Shown piece after piece: positions 1 through 7,897 of a stretch of 64,000 bases of DNA (positions are counted from its first letter, which is position 1; each line of letters starts with the position of its first letter). The stretch covers positions 496,001 through 560,000 of the forward strand of contig NZ_FXTA01000001.1 in assembly GCF_900182645.1 (NCBI RefSeq), in the 5' to 3' direction. This stretch comes from Flavobacterium resistens (GTDB lineage: Bacteria > Bacteroidota > Bacteroidia > Flavobacteriales > Flavobacteriaceae). The position numbers and the translations under genes were made by a program. The notes under the pieces were generated by a model. It worked only from the letters and a program-made list of their open reading frames with translations, was not told the origin of the DNA and made no database searches.

Positions 1-395
1 GTTTCCATGGCAAGCGAACAAATCACACCGCTCACACGGTTGCTGTACAGTGATTTAGCCATATTTACTTCATCTGCATACGAGTCATGCGACTGCATAA
101 TAATTACAGAATAGTCAGATTTTTGTGCTGTAATTTCAATACCGCTAATTAATGATGATAAAAACGGCTGTGTAACCGTTGGAATCAAGACTCCAATGGT
201 TTTTGTTTTATTACCGCGCAAACCTGCTGCCAGAGTATTAGGAACAAATCCCATTTCTTTGGCTGCCTTTTTGACTTTTTTTATGGTTTTATCACTTATT
301 GAATGATGGTCTTTTAAAGCTCTTGATATTGTGGAAGTTGCTAAATTCAACTTCTCTGCAATATCGTAGATCGTTACATGTTTATTCTCTTCCAT
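1..395 (-). CDS. LacI-family transcriptional regulator (3' part outside window)
   Basis: About 131 N-terminal residues are visible. Reading from the ATG at 395, the protein opens with a LacI-type helix-turn-helix (VTIYDIAEKLNLATSTISRA, about residues 7-26), then a hinge-like segment (NTLAAGLRG), then the start of the periplasmic-binding-protein-like effector domain (TKTIGVLIPTVTQPFLSSLI). This order is diagnostic of LacI/GalR regulators, which bind palindromic operators and respond to sugars or related metabolites. The start is the first ATG before the HTH. The effector-binding pocket and any target operon lie outside the window, so the ligand is unknown. Confidence 0.9.
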   Translation of the reverse strand, partial: MEENKHVTIYDIAEKLNLATSTISRALKDHHSISDKTIKKVKKAAKEMGFVPNTLAAGLRGNKTKTIGVLIPTVTQPFLSSLISGIEITAQKSDYSVIIMQSHDSYADEVNMAKSLYSNRVSGVICSLAME

Positions 396-474
396 GAAAT
401 AAATAATATGAGATGTAAATATAAGTTATTTTACAACATTATATGATTTCTAAATTTGACTTGAGTTAATTGCC

Positions 475-498
475 TAATTATCTAATTTTCAAATTATC
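475..498. repeat. Octamer array (TAATTATC type)
   Basis: Three consecutive 8-bp units, TAATTATC, TAATTTTC and AAATTATC, lie between the LacI-type gene and the antiporter stop codon. The same unit recurs near 33563, 43723 and 44904. Confidence 0.7.
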
Positions 499-2100
499 TT
501 ATTCGTCATACATTTCCATCCAAAGTCGTGTTTCTTCAAGATCTAGCTCTTTTTCTATTTTTCTAAAAATCTCTTCGTTTACAGCACCATTTTTATGCAT
601 TACTTCTAGTTTAGCTCGCTCAACATTCAACAGATCAATCTGAAGTTTTGTAAAATCATTAAAAATCTCCCCTCCCATTACATTTCCTTTTCCAAAGAAA
701 TTTGCAGGAAGTTCTGTTTTCTGCAAACGATTAAATTTTACTTCATATTTGCTTTTAATATTATGGAGTAAATCGTCATTAAGCAATGAAAAATTATCTT
801 CAATGTGCGCAATAGTCTCAGAAACAATCACATTCCGAATTTGATATTCTTCGGCCAAAATAGAATAAGGTTGTAATTTTAATTTTCGAATAAGCAACGG
901 AAGTGTAAGTCCCTGAATGACCAATGTAGAAAGGATCACACAGAAAACTAAATAAATTATTAGATTACGAAATGGAAATGCTTCTTTCTCGCTTATCATT
1001 AATGGTAAAGCCAATGCAGCAGCCATAGAAACCACGCCACGCATTCCAGACCAGCCAAAAATAATCATATTGCGATAATCAAATTCTTCTTTTTCACGGA
1101 TTCGTTTGCTGAGAAATCTCGGAAGCAAAGTTGCCGGAACAATCCATAAAAAGCGCACCAAAATAACAACAGCACTTATACTCGCTCCCCATAAAAACAA
1201 TGCAGTTCCCGAATAATTACTGATTCCTCCAATAATATGACGCAACTGAAGTCCGATTAAAATGAAAATCAGCCCGTTTAAAATATTCGTCAAAATATTC
1301 CAGATCGTTCCAGCCATCATACGGCTTTCATGAGTAAAAATTTTACCAGATCTGGCTGAAAGAAAAAGACCTGTTGTCACAACCGCAAGCACTCCCGAGC
1401 ATTCAAAATGTTCTGCAATTAAATAAGATGCAAAAGGAGTTAAAAGTGTCAGCGTCGCCTCGATTATATCATCACAAACAAATTTTGTATGAATAATGCT
1501 CATTACATATCCAACAAGCAATCCTATTGCAATTCCTAAAGTCGACATGATAAAGAAGTTCAAACCTGCTTCCCAAAGCACAAAATTTCCCGCTACAATA
1601 GCTGTAAGAGCATATTTATAAGCTACAAGTCCGCTCGCATCATTAAGTAAACTTTCACCTTCAAGAATCGCAATTAATCTCGGATGCAATCCAAGTCCTT
1701 TTGTAATTGAAGTTGCTGAAACTGCATCGGGAGGCGAAACAATTGCGCCAAGCAAAAATGCTAACGGCCAAGAGATATCATCTATAAGCATATGTGCCGC
1801 TAGAGCAACGGCAATTGTGGTAAACAAAACCAGTCCGACAGCTGCGAGTGTAATTGGGCGAATTGTTTTTTTAAACTCAAACCAACTCGTGTACCAGGCT
1901 GCATGATATAAAAGCGGTGGCAAAAATATAATGAAAACTACTTCGGGATTTAGGGCGATGACCGGCAAATCCGGAACTGTGCTGATTGCCACACCGCAAA
2001 GAACCAATACAATAGGAATTGGAAAATTATACTTTTTGCTTATTAAGCTTAAAAAAGCGACTCCAAACAGTAACATGATAATTACGGTTATATTCTCCAT
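499..2100 (-). CDS. Na+/H+ antiporter, CPA1 family
   Basis: A 533-residue integral membrane protein with about 12 hydrophobic segments and a soluble C-terminal tail of roughly 110 residues. It carries two hallmark CPA1 motifs: PPDAVSAT at about 123-130 and GESLLNDASG at about 148-157. The Asn153-Asp154 pair corresponds to the ion-binding ND pair of electroneutral Na+/H+ exchangers. The expected role is Na+ (or K+) efflux against proton influx at the inner membrane for pH and salt homeostasis. It appears to be a single-gene unit, with about 330 bp of non-coding DNA upstream. Ion specificity cannot be read from the sequence. Confidence 0.9.
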   Translation of the reverse strand: MENITVIIMLLFGVAFLSLISKKYNFPIPIVLVLCGVAISTVPDLPVIALNPEVVFIIFLPPLLYHAAWYTSWFEFKKTIRPITLAAVGLVLFTTIAVALAAHMLIDDISWPLAFLLGAIVSPPDAVSATSITKGLGLHPRLIAILEGESLLNDASGLVAYKYALTAIVAGNFVLWEAGLNFFIMSTLGIAIGLLVGYVMSIIHTKFVCDDIIEATLTLLTPFASYLIAEHFECSGVLAVVTTGLFLSARSGKIFTHESRMMAGTIWNILTNILNGLIFILIGLQLRHIIGGISNYSGTALFLWGASISAVVILVRFLWIVPATLLPRFLSKRIREKEEFDYRNMIIFGWSGMRGVVSMAAALALPLMISEKEAFPFRNLIIYLVFCVILSTLVIQGLTLPLLIRKLKLQPYSILAEEYQIRNVIVSETIAHIEDNFSLLNDDLLHNIKSKYEVKFNRLQKTELPANFFGKGNVMGGEIFNDFTKLQIDLLNVERAKLEVMHKNGAVNEEIFRKIEKELDLEETRLWMEMYDE

Positions 2101-2430
2101 GCAAAAATTGTTTTTGGGTTTTTGAATTTTAATTCCATTCGGAAACGGCCACTAAATTACTATTTAATGAGAATTATAGCCATTTTTGTTTTATAAAATA
2201 AATTTTGAACTGAATTAAACTTTTATCTATCTTATATGTCTTATAGAAGAAAAAAAATCTTAAAATATGCTTAAGACCAAAGTTTCTGAGCCAAATAAAT
2301 TGATTTACTGAGATTAATTTTTACATTTGCGTTATTTTTATTTATTCTAAATAGAATCATTTATTACAAATGATTTAATCCATAAAGAATAAAAAAGTTT
2401 AACTAATTGAAAAACAACAAATACCAAAAT
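2101..2430. other. Intergenic divergent control region
   Basis: A 330-bp gap between the antiporter (minus strand) and the ankyrin gene (plus strand). Its right half holds the promoter and Fur-like palindrome listed separately. The rest (about 2130-2290) is AT-rich; no gene or structured RNA was seen in it. Confidence 0.6.
2300..2354 (+). promoter_or_regulatory. Promoter with Fur-like operator for the flavin electron-transfer operon
   Basis: TTG at 2300-2302 and TACATTTG at 2322-2329, 19 nt apart, match the Bacteroidota -33/-7 promoter. Directly downstream, over the expected transcription start, lies a 23-bp imperfect palindrome at 2332-2354. It begins TTATTTTTATTTATTC and ends with CTAAATAG. 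Its first 22 bases are identical to the palindrome in front of the siderophore receptor (26892-26914). Assignment to Fur is an inference from location and regulon content. Confidence 0.65.
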
Positions 2431-3909
2431 ATGAAAAGGAATATCTTTCTTTCTTTAGCATTAACTACCGCTTTATTTGTTAATGCTCAGCAAAAAAACA
2501 CATTATTAGAAGCTTCATTTTGGAAAACAACTCCAAATACAGAGACAGTTAAAGCTGAAATTGCAAAAGGAAACAATCCTGCAGAAGCTAATGCAAATGC
2601 TTTTGATGTTACAACATTAGCCATTAACAATGATGCGCCTTTCGCTACTATAACATTCTTATTAGATCAGCCAGGAAATCCTATAAACAAATCTACACAC
2701 GATAATCGTATTTATTTGCACTGGGCAGCTTACAGAGGCAATACCGAATTAGTAAACTATTTAATATCAAAAGGATCTGATGTTAATTTTGAAGACAGTC
2801 ACGGAACTACGCCACTTGTTTTTGCTGCAGGCAATGGACAATCTGATCCAGCGCTTTACGAAGCTTTTTTCAAAGCAGGAATCGATCCGAAGAAAAAATA
2901 TAAAGATGGAGAAAACTTGCTTCTCTTAGGAATTCCATCTGACAAGGATTTAAAACTTGCCGATTTTTTAACGACAAAAGGTTTATCTCTAAAAGATACT
3001 GATAAAAATGGCAGCACTGCATTTGATTATGCAGCCAGAACGGGTAATATCGTTCTTTTGAAAAAATTATTAGACAGAAAAGTAAAAGCTACTGACAATG
3101 CTCTTTTATTTGCGACGCAAGGAAGCCGTAGAGAAACGACTTCGCTTGAAGCTTATAAATTTTTAGTTGAAGATTTAAAATTAAAACCAACTGTAACTGC
3201 AAAATCTGGAGATAATGTACTTCATTTATTGGCTGGAAAACCAAATCAAAAAGAAATCATCGCTTATTTTCTTTCAAAAGGCGTTGATGCAAATAAAATA
3301 AACAATGACGGAAATACACCATTTATGGTTGCTGCAGGCGCGAGAGAAAATGGCGCTTTAGAATTGTTATTACCAACGGCAAAAAACATCAATCTGCAAA
3401 ATCCAAAAGGAGAATCGGCTTTGACAATGGCAGTGAAATCAGGAACTCCTGAGGCTGTTGCGCTTCTTTTAGGGAAAAATGCTGATGCTAACGTTCTTGA
3501 TAAAGACGGAAATAATTTAGGTTTTTACTTAGTTCAAGCTTACAGACCAGACCCTAAACAAGATACTTTTGATGCTAAAGCAAAACTATTACAGGAAAAA
3601 GGATTGAATCTTGCTGCACCTCAAAAAGACGGAAGCACTTTATATCATTTTGCAGCTGCAAAAAACGATCTTTCTTTGCTTAAAAAATTAGCTTCTTTAA
3701 ACATCGACGTAAATGCAAAAAATAAAGACGGAATCACTGCACTTCATAAAGCAGCAATGGTTGCAAAAGATGACACTATCTTGAAATACTTGCTTTCAAT
3801 TGGTGCTAAAAAAGAACTTACAACAGAGTTTGACGAAAGCGCTTATGCATTAGCAAAAGAAAATGAGTCTTTGACAAAACAAAACATATCAATCGAATTT
3901 TTAAAATAA
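2431..3909 (+). CDS. Periplasmic ankyrin-repeat protein
   Basis: The ATG at 2431 gives a clean signal peptide (MKRNIFLSLALTTALFVNAQ); an in-frame TTG at 2407 would only add eight residues in front of it. The mature protein (about 470 residues) is an array of ankyrin repeats. Recognisable ones include LHWAAYRGNTELVNYLISKG, TAFDYAARTGN-IVLLKKLLD, TPFMVAAGARENGALELLL, ALTMAVKSGTPEAVALLLG and ALHKAAMVAKDDTILKYLLS. Ankyrin arrays bind protein partners, so an export signal implies a periplasmic scaffold or chaperone. It is the first gene of the DUF2271/PepSY/ApbE operon and follows a Fur-like site. The partner is unknown; the DUF2271 flavoprotein is the obvious candidate by position. Confidence 0.85.
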   Translation: MKRNIFLSLALTTALFVNAQQKNTLLEASFWKTTPNTETVKAEIAKGNNPAEANANAFDVTTLAINNDAPFATITFLLDQPGNPINKSTHDNRIYLHWAAYRGNTELVNYLISKGSDVNFEDSHGTTPLVFAAGNGQSDPALYEAFFKAGIDPKKKYKDGENLLLLGIPSDKDLKLADFLTTKGLSLKDTDKNGSTAFDYAARTGNIVLLKKLLDRKVKATDNALLFATQGSRRETTSLEAYKFLVEDLKLKPTVTAKSGDNVLHLLAGKPNQKEIIAYFLSKGVDANKINNDGNTPFMVAAGARENGALELLLPTAKNINLQNPKGESALTMAVKSGTPEAVALLLGKNADANVLDKDGNNLGFYLVQAYRPDPKQDTFDAKAKLLQEKGLNLAAPQKDGSTLYHFAAAKNDLSLLKKLASLNIDVNAKNKDGITALHKAAMVAKDDTILKYLLSIGAKKELTTEFDESAYALAKENESLTKQNISIEFLK

Positions 3910-3920
3910 ATTTAAAAAAG

Positions 3921-3988
3921 TTATGAATTATGAGTTTTGAGTTCAATTCGTAACTCACAATTCTTAACTCATAACTCATAATTCATAA
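3921..3988. repeat. Heptamer-built hairpin (AACTCAT/AATTCAT)
   Basis: Arms at 3921-3943 and 3966-3988 are reverse complements over 22 of 23 bases. The right arm is made of 7-bp units (AACTCAT, AACTCAT, AATTCAT). It fills the spacer between the ankyrin and DUF2271 genes. The same units recur at 52591-52622. Confidence 0.8.
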
Positions 3989-3997
3989 TTAAAACAC

Positions 3998-4480
3998 ATG
4001 AAATCAATTCTAAAAATCGCACTTACAAGTGCTCTTATCTGCCTTATCTCTTTTCAGTCTAATGCACAAGCAAGCAAATATAAATGCATGCTTCAAATGG
4101 CAAATTATATGGGAGAAGGTGCATATATTGTGGTTTCTTTAATTAATCCAAAAGGCGATTACGAGAAAACACTTTATGTAATGGGAGATGATAAAAAATG
4201 GTACAAATCATTAAAAGAATGGAACAAATTTCATACTGCAAAAGGCGATGATGTTAGCGCTATCTCAGGAGCGTCAGTTACTGGAGGGGACCGAAGTGTT
4301 ACCACTTTTGAAATCGATGATGCTAAAATCAATAAAGGATACAAATTACGATTTGAATCGGCTGTTGAAGATCAAAAATATTATGTAACTGATTTAGAAA
4401 TTCCATTGACGACAGCTGGTCTTGCTGATAAAACTGACGGTAAAGGTTACATCAGATATGTAAGATTAAACAAAATTTAA
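3998..4480 (+). CDS. DUF2271 periplasmic protein, probable FMN carrier
   Basis: A 160-residue exported protein: a signal peptide ending near residue 24 (SNAQA), then a DUF2271-type domain (VSLINPKGDYEKTLYVMGDD, KSLKEWNKFH, RFESAVEDQKYYV). Residues 90-93 read S-G-A-S within DDVSAISGASVTGG. This matches the S/T-G-A-S/T motif to which ApbE transferases attach FMN through a phosphoester bond, as in NqrC and RnfG. An ApbE gene lies two genes downstream and a PepSY-diflavin reductase lies between them. The likely role is a covalently flavinylated periplasmic redox carrier. The DUF2271 assignment is from memory of the family pattern; flavinylation is inference. Confidence 0.75.
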   Translation: MKSILKIALTSALICLISFQSNAQASKYKCMLQMANYMGEGAYIVVSLINPKGDYEKTLYVMGDDKKWYKSLKEWNKFHTAKGDDVSAISGASVTGGDRSVTTFEIDDAKINKGYKLRFESAVEDQKYYVTDLEIPLTTAGLADKTDGKGYIRYVRLNKI

Positions 4481-4528
4481 TACCTTACATTCCAGATTTA
4501 TATTTGATTACCTTTTAGCTTACATTCA

Positions 4529-6712
4529 ATGACTCTTTCTTTTTGGCGCTACACACACTTAGCCTTGGCTTTGTTTTCTTCTTTGTTTTTACTGCTGGCA
4601 TCCGTTACAGGAATTATTTTAGCCGTAGATGCTGTACAGGAAAAAACTTTGCCCTACAAAACAGAAAATTTTGATACCTTAACTTTAGGTCAAACGCTTC
4701 CTGTTTTAAAAAAGAAATATGCTGAGATTACCGAATTAAGTGTCGATTACAATCAATTTGTAACGCTTCAGGCAATTGATGAAGATGGAAATGACATCAA
4801 TGCTTACATTGACGCTAAAACAGGGAAAACATTAGGAACTCCTGCAAAAAAAAGTGAATTTATTCAGTGGATTACAAGTCTTCACCGCTCTTTGTTTCTT
4901 CATGAAACGGGGCGTTTTTTTGTTGGCGTAATTTCGTTTTTATTATTCCTGATTGCAATTTCAGGATTTATGCTTGTTTTGAGCCGTCAAAGAGGAATTC
5001 GCAATTTCTTTTCGAAAGTAATCAAAGAATATTTTGCGCAATATTATCATGTTGTTTTAGGAAGATTAGCTTTAATTCCGATTTTAATTATTGCTCTAAC
5101 CGGAACTTATCTCTCGCTTGAAAGATTTAATTTTTTCATGGGAGATGAAAAAGCAAAACCTGTAAAAACCGAACTTTCAGCAGAAGCTAAAAAAACTTCA
5201 ATTTTTGAAAAAACGCTTTTGAAGGATGTGAAAAAAATCGAATTTCCTTTTACAGATGATCCGGAAGAATATTATATCATTGAATTAAAAGACCGCGAAA
5301 TTGAAGTGAATCAGGTTACAGGTGCTGTAATTACTGAAAAGCTTTCGCCAATGTCACTTCAATTAGCAGCATTGAGCCTTGATATTCATACAGGAAGAAT
5401 AAATGCAATTTGGGCTGTTATTCTCGCAATTGCTTGCTTAAATATTCTGTTTTTCATTTATTCGGGTTTTGCAATAACTTTAAAAAGAAGATCAAGCCGA
5501 ATTAAAAACAAATTCAAAGCTGCAGAAAGTTCTGTTATTCTTTTAGTTGGTTCAGAAAACGGAAGCACTTTGCGTTTTGCGAATGCTATTCTGAAACAAT
5601 TAATCGATCACGGGCATAAAGCACATATTTCGGAATTAAATAATTTCACTGTTTTTCCAAAGGCAGAACATATTATAGTTTTCTCATCTACTCATGGTTT
5701 GGGAGATGCCCCATCCAATGGAGGGAAATTTATTTCATTACTAAAGAAATACAATCAAAACCAGAAAATTAGCTTTTCTGTTGTTGGTTTTGGATCAAAA
5801 TCGTATCCGGATTTTTGTGGATTTGCTATTGAAATCGATCAGCTTTTAGAACAGCAAAATTGGGCTGAGCGCTTTTTAGAATTGCAAACAGTAAACGATA
5901 AATCAGCAACCGAGTTTGTAGAATGGATTAAGTTATGGAGTACCAAAACTGGAATTTCATTATCAACAACGCCATCCGTTTATAATCATGTCCCAAAAGG
6001 ACTTCAGAAATTAATGGTTTTAGATAAAACATTGGTTTCTGAATCGGAACAGACTTTTTTAGTTACTTTGCGCGCCAATATGAGAGCCAAATTTACTTCT
6101 GGAGATTTACTGGCGATTTATCCCGCAAACGACACAAGGGAGCGCCTCTACTCGATTGGAAATCATTCTGGAAACGTACAATTGGTTGTCAAACTTCATC
6201 CGCACGGATTGGGTTCTGGCTTCTTAAATGATTTAACGCCTGGAAAAATTATCAAAGCAAGAATTATCAATAATCAAGCTTTTCATTTTCCAAAAAAAGC
6301 TTCGAAAGTAGCTTTAATTTCTAACGGTACTGGAATTGCGCCTTTTCTTGGAATGATTGAACAAAACAAGAAAAAAATCGAAACACATTTGTATGCTGGA
6401 TTCCGAATGGAAACAGAAATGGTTGCTGGATATAAAAAATTTACTTCTGAGATGATTCAGAAAAAACAGCTACAAAATTTTCATCTGGCTTTATCGCGCG
6501 AAGCTGAGCATTTTTACGTGATGGATTTAATTAAAAAAGATGCCAATTTCTTTGTTGATTTGTTAAGAGAAAATGGCATTATCATGATTTGCGGTTCTCT
6601 CGCTATGCAAAAAGACGTCGAAACTATTTTAGATGAATTATGTCAGGCAAATGGACTAAAAAATGTATCCGAATATAAAAATAATAGACAATTACTAACC
6701 GATTGCTATTAA
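4529..6712 (+). CDS. PepSY membrane domain fused to flavodoxin and NAD(P)H-flavin reductase
   Basis: A 727-residue three-part protein. Residues 1-325 are a PepSY_TM module with about four membrane helices (10-33, 130-152, 178-197, 292-313) and conserved-looking histidines at 10, 119, 125, 174 and 287 that could bind heme. Residues 334-475 form a flavodoxin domain (SENGSTLRFA phosphate loop, SSTHGLGDAPSNGG). Residues 490-727 form a ferredoxin-NADP reductase module with the FAD motif RLYSIGN, the nucleotide motif SNGTGIAPFLGMI and a terminal GSLAMQKDVETIL element, as in CysJ/P450 reductase. Electrons would move from cytosolic NAD(P)H via FAD and FMN through the membrane to a periplasmic acceptor. 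It sits between the DUF2271 gene and apbE (12 bp to the latter), in one operon. Confidence 0.88.
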   Translation: MTLSFWRYTHLALALFSSLFLLLASVTGIILAVDAVQEKTLPYKTENFDTLTLGQTLPVLKKKYAEITELSVDYNQFVTLQAIDEDGNDINAYIDAKTGKTLGTPAKKSEFIQWITSLHRSLFLHETGRFFVGVISFLLFLIAISGFMLVLSRQRGIRNFFSKVIKEYFAQYYHVVLGRLALIPILIIALTGTYLSLERFNFFMGDEKAKPVKTELSAEAKKTSIFEKTLLKDVKKIEFPFTDDPEEYYIIELKDREIEVNQVTGAVITEKLSPMSLQLAALSLDIHTGRINAIWAVILAIACLNILFFIYSGFAITLKRRSSRIKNKFKAAESSVILLVGSENGSTLRFANAILKQLIDHGHKAHISELNNFTVFPKAEHIIVFSSTHGLGDAPSNGGKFISLLKKYNQNQKISFSVVGFGSKSYPDFCGFAIEIDQLLEQQNWAERFLELQTVNDKSATEFVEWIKLWSTKTGISLSTTPSVYNHVPKGLQKLMVLDKTLVSESEQTFLVTLRANMRAKFTSGDLLAIYPANDTRERLYSIGNHSGNVQLVVKLHPHGLGSGFLNDLTPGKIIKARIINNQAFHFPKKASKVALISNGTGIAPFLGMIEQNKKKIETHLYAGFRMETEMVAGYKKFTSEMIQKKQLQNFHLALSREAEHFYVMDLIKKDANFFVDLLRENGIIMICGSLAMQKDVETILDELCQANGLKNVSEYKNNRQLLTDCY

Positions 6713-6724
6713 AAAATTTATATC

Positions 6725-7732
6725 ATGAAGCCGAAATTATTATATCGAATACTATTGCTTCTTGCAATTTTATGTTTCTTTTCAGGCAATGCTCAGGTTT
6801 TGCGAAAAAGAACTACTCTTTTAATGGGTGGGCGTTTCGATATTACAATTGTAGCAAATGATTCATTAACAGCAGAGCAAAATATTGATTTGGTGATTGC
6901 CGAAATCTCACGAATTGAAAATTTAATATCCGACTGGAAAGCAACTTCACAAGTTTCTGAAGTCAATCAAAATGCTGGAATAAAACCGATAAAAGTTGAT
7001 AGAGAAGTTTTCGAACTTGCGCAAAGAGCCATTAAATTATCTAAAATAACGAACGGCGGATTTGATGTAAGTTTCGCAGCAATGGATAGAATCTGGAAAT
7101 TCGATGGTTCCATGACTGAAATGCCTTCGGCGGAAGCCATAAAAAAATCAGTTGAGAAAGTGGGTTACAAAAACATTATTTTAGATAGCGTTCAATCGAC
7201 AATTTTCCTGAAATTAAAAGGAATGAAAATTGGATTTGGCGCTTTGGGCGAGGGTTACGCAACTGATAAATGTCGCGCCATGATGCTTGCAAAAGGCATC
7301 AAAGCTGGAATTATAAACGGTTCGGGCGACATGAGTACATGGGGAAAACAACCAAACGGAATGCCTTGGAAAATTGGCATTACAAATCCGTTTAATCCTG
7401 AAAAACTTTTGGCTGTTGTTCCGCTTGAAGAACAAGCCGTTACTACTTCTGGCAGTTATGAAAAATTTGTTGTTTTTAACGGCAAAAGGTATTCGCATAT
7501 TATTAATCCTGCAACGGGTTATCCAGTAACAGGTTTATGCAGTGTAACGGTTTTTGGACCAAATGCTGAAACTGCAAATGGCTTAAGTACTTCGCTGATG
7601 GTCTTAGGGCAAAAAGAAGGTTTAATTTTACTCGAAAAACACCCAGAATATTCTTGTTTGATGATTACGGATAAAGGAAAAGTTATTAAATCTAAAAACT
7701 TCAATATTAAACACTTTAAAGCAAAGTTTTAA
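6725..7732 (+). CDS. apbE: FAD:protein FMN transferase (ApbE)
   Basis: A 335-residue protein with an N-terminal signal peptide (LAILCFFSGNAQ) and the ApbE fold. Visible family segments are GGRFDITIVA, GGFDVSFAAMDRIWKFDG, KIGFGALGEGYATDK, AGIINGSGDMSTWG, SHIINPATGYPV and NGLSTSLMVLG. ApbE uses FAD and Mg2+ to attach FMN to Ser/Thr of periplasmic proteins. The operon's DUF2271 protein carries the target motif S-G-A-S. One oddity: the usual metal-binding Asp of the A-D-G-x-x-T motif is Asn here (T-A-N-G-L-S-T), while the Thr is kept. The gene is last in the iron-box operon. Confidence 0.9.
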   Translation: MKPKLLYRILLLLAILCFFSGNAQVLRKRTTLLMGGRFDITIVANDSLTAEQNIDLVIAEISRIENLISDWKATSQVSEVNQNAGIKPIKVDREVFELAQRAIKLSKITNGGFDVSFAAMDRIWKFDGSMTEMPSAEAIKKSVEKVGYKNIILDSVQSTIFLKLKGMKIGFGALGEGYATDKCRAMMLAKGIKAGIINGSGDMSTWGKQPNGMPWKIGITNPFNPEKLLAVVPLEEQAVTTSGSYEKFVVFNGKRYSHIINPATGYPVTGLCSVTVFGPNAETANGLSTSLMVLGQKEGLILLEKHPEYSCLMITDKGKVIKSKNFNIKHFKAKF

Positions 7733-7864
7733 ATGCTTAAAAAAACAAATAGTATGGATGAATATACTTTTTCAAAGGTTTTCCTTTTTATTCTTTTAGA
7801 TATTCTAAGTTATATTTCCTATAATATTTCGTTAATTACACCTTAGAAATAGGCAAAAAAAAAT

Positions 7865-7885
7865 TAAATTTGAGAACCCAAATTT
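7865..7885 (+). promoter_or_regulatory. -7 box with overlapping palindrome upstream of the MscS gene
   Basis: TAAATTTG at 7865-7872 fits the Bacteroidota -7 box. It overlaps an inverted repeat, AAATTTG-N6-CAAATTT, at 7866-7885. A nearly identical element (17 of 20 bases) lies at 47475-47494 before the PQQ-type dehydrogenase. Confidence 0.55.
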
Positions 7886-7897
7886 CATTCTTAAATT

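Noticed and set aside
2407..2430. TTG start for the ankyrin protein
   Set aside because: It would place eight polar residues before a textbook signal peptide that begins at the ATG at 2431.
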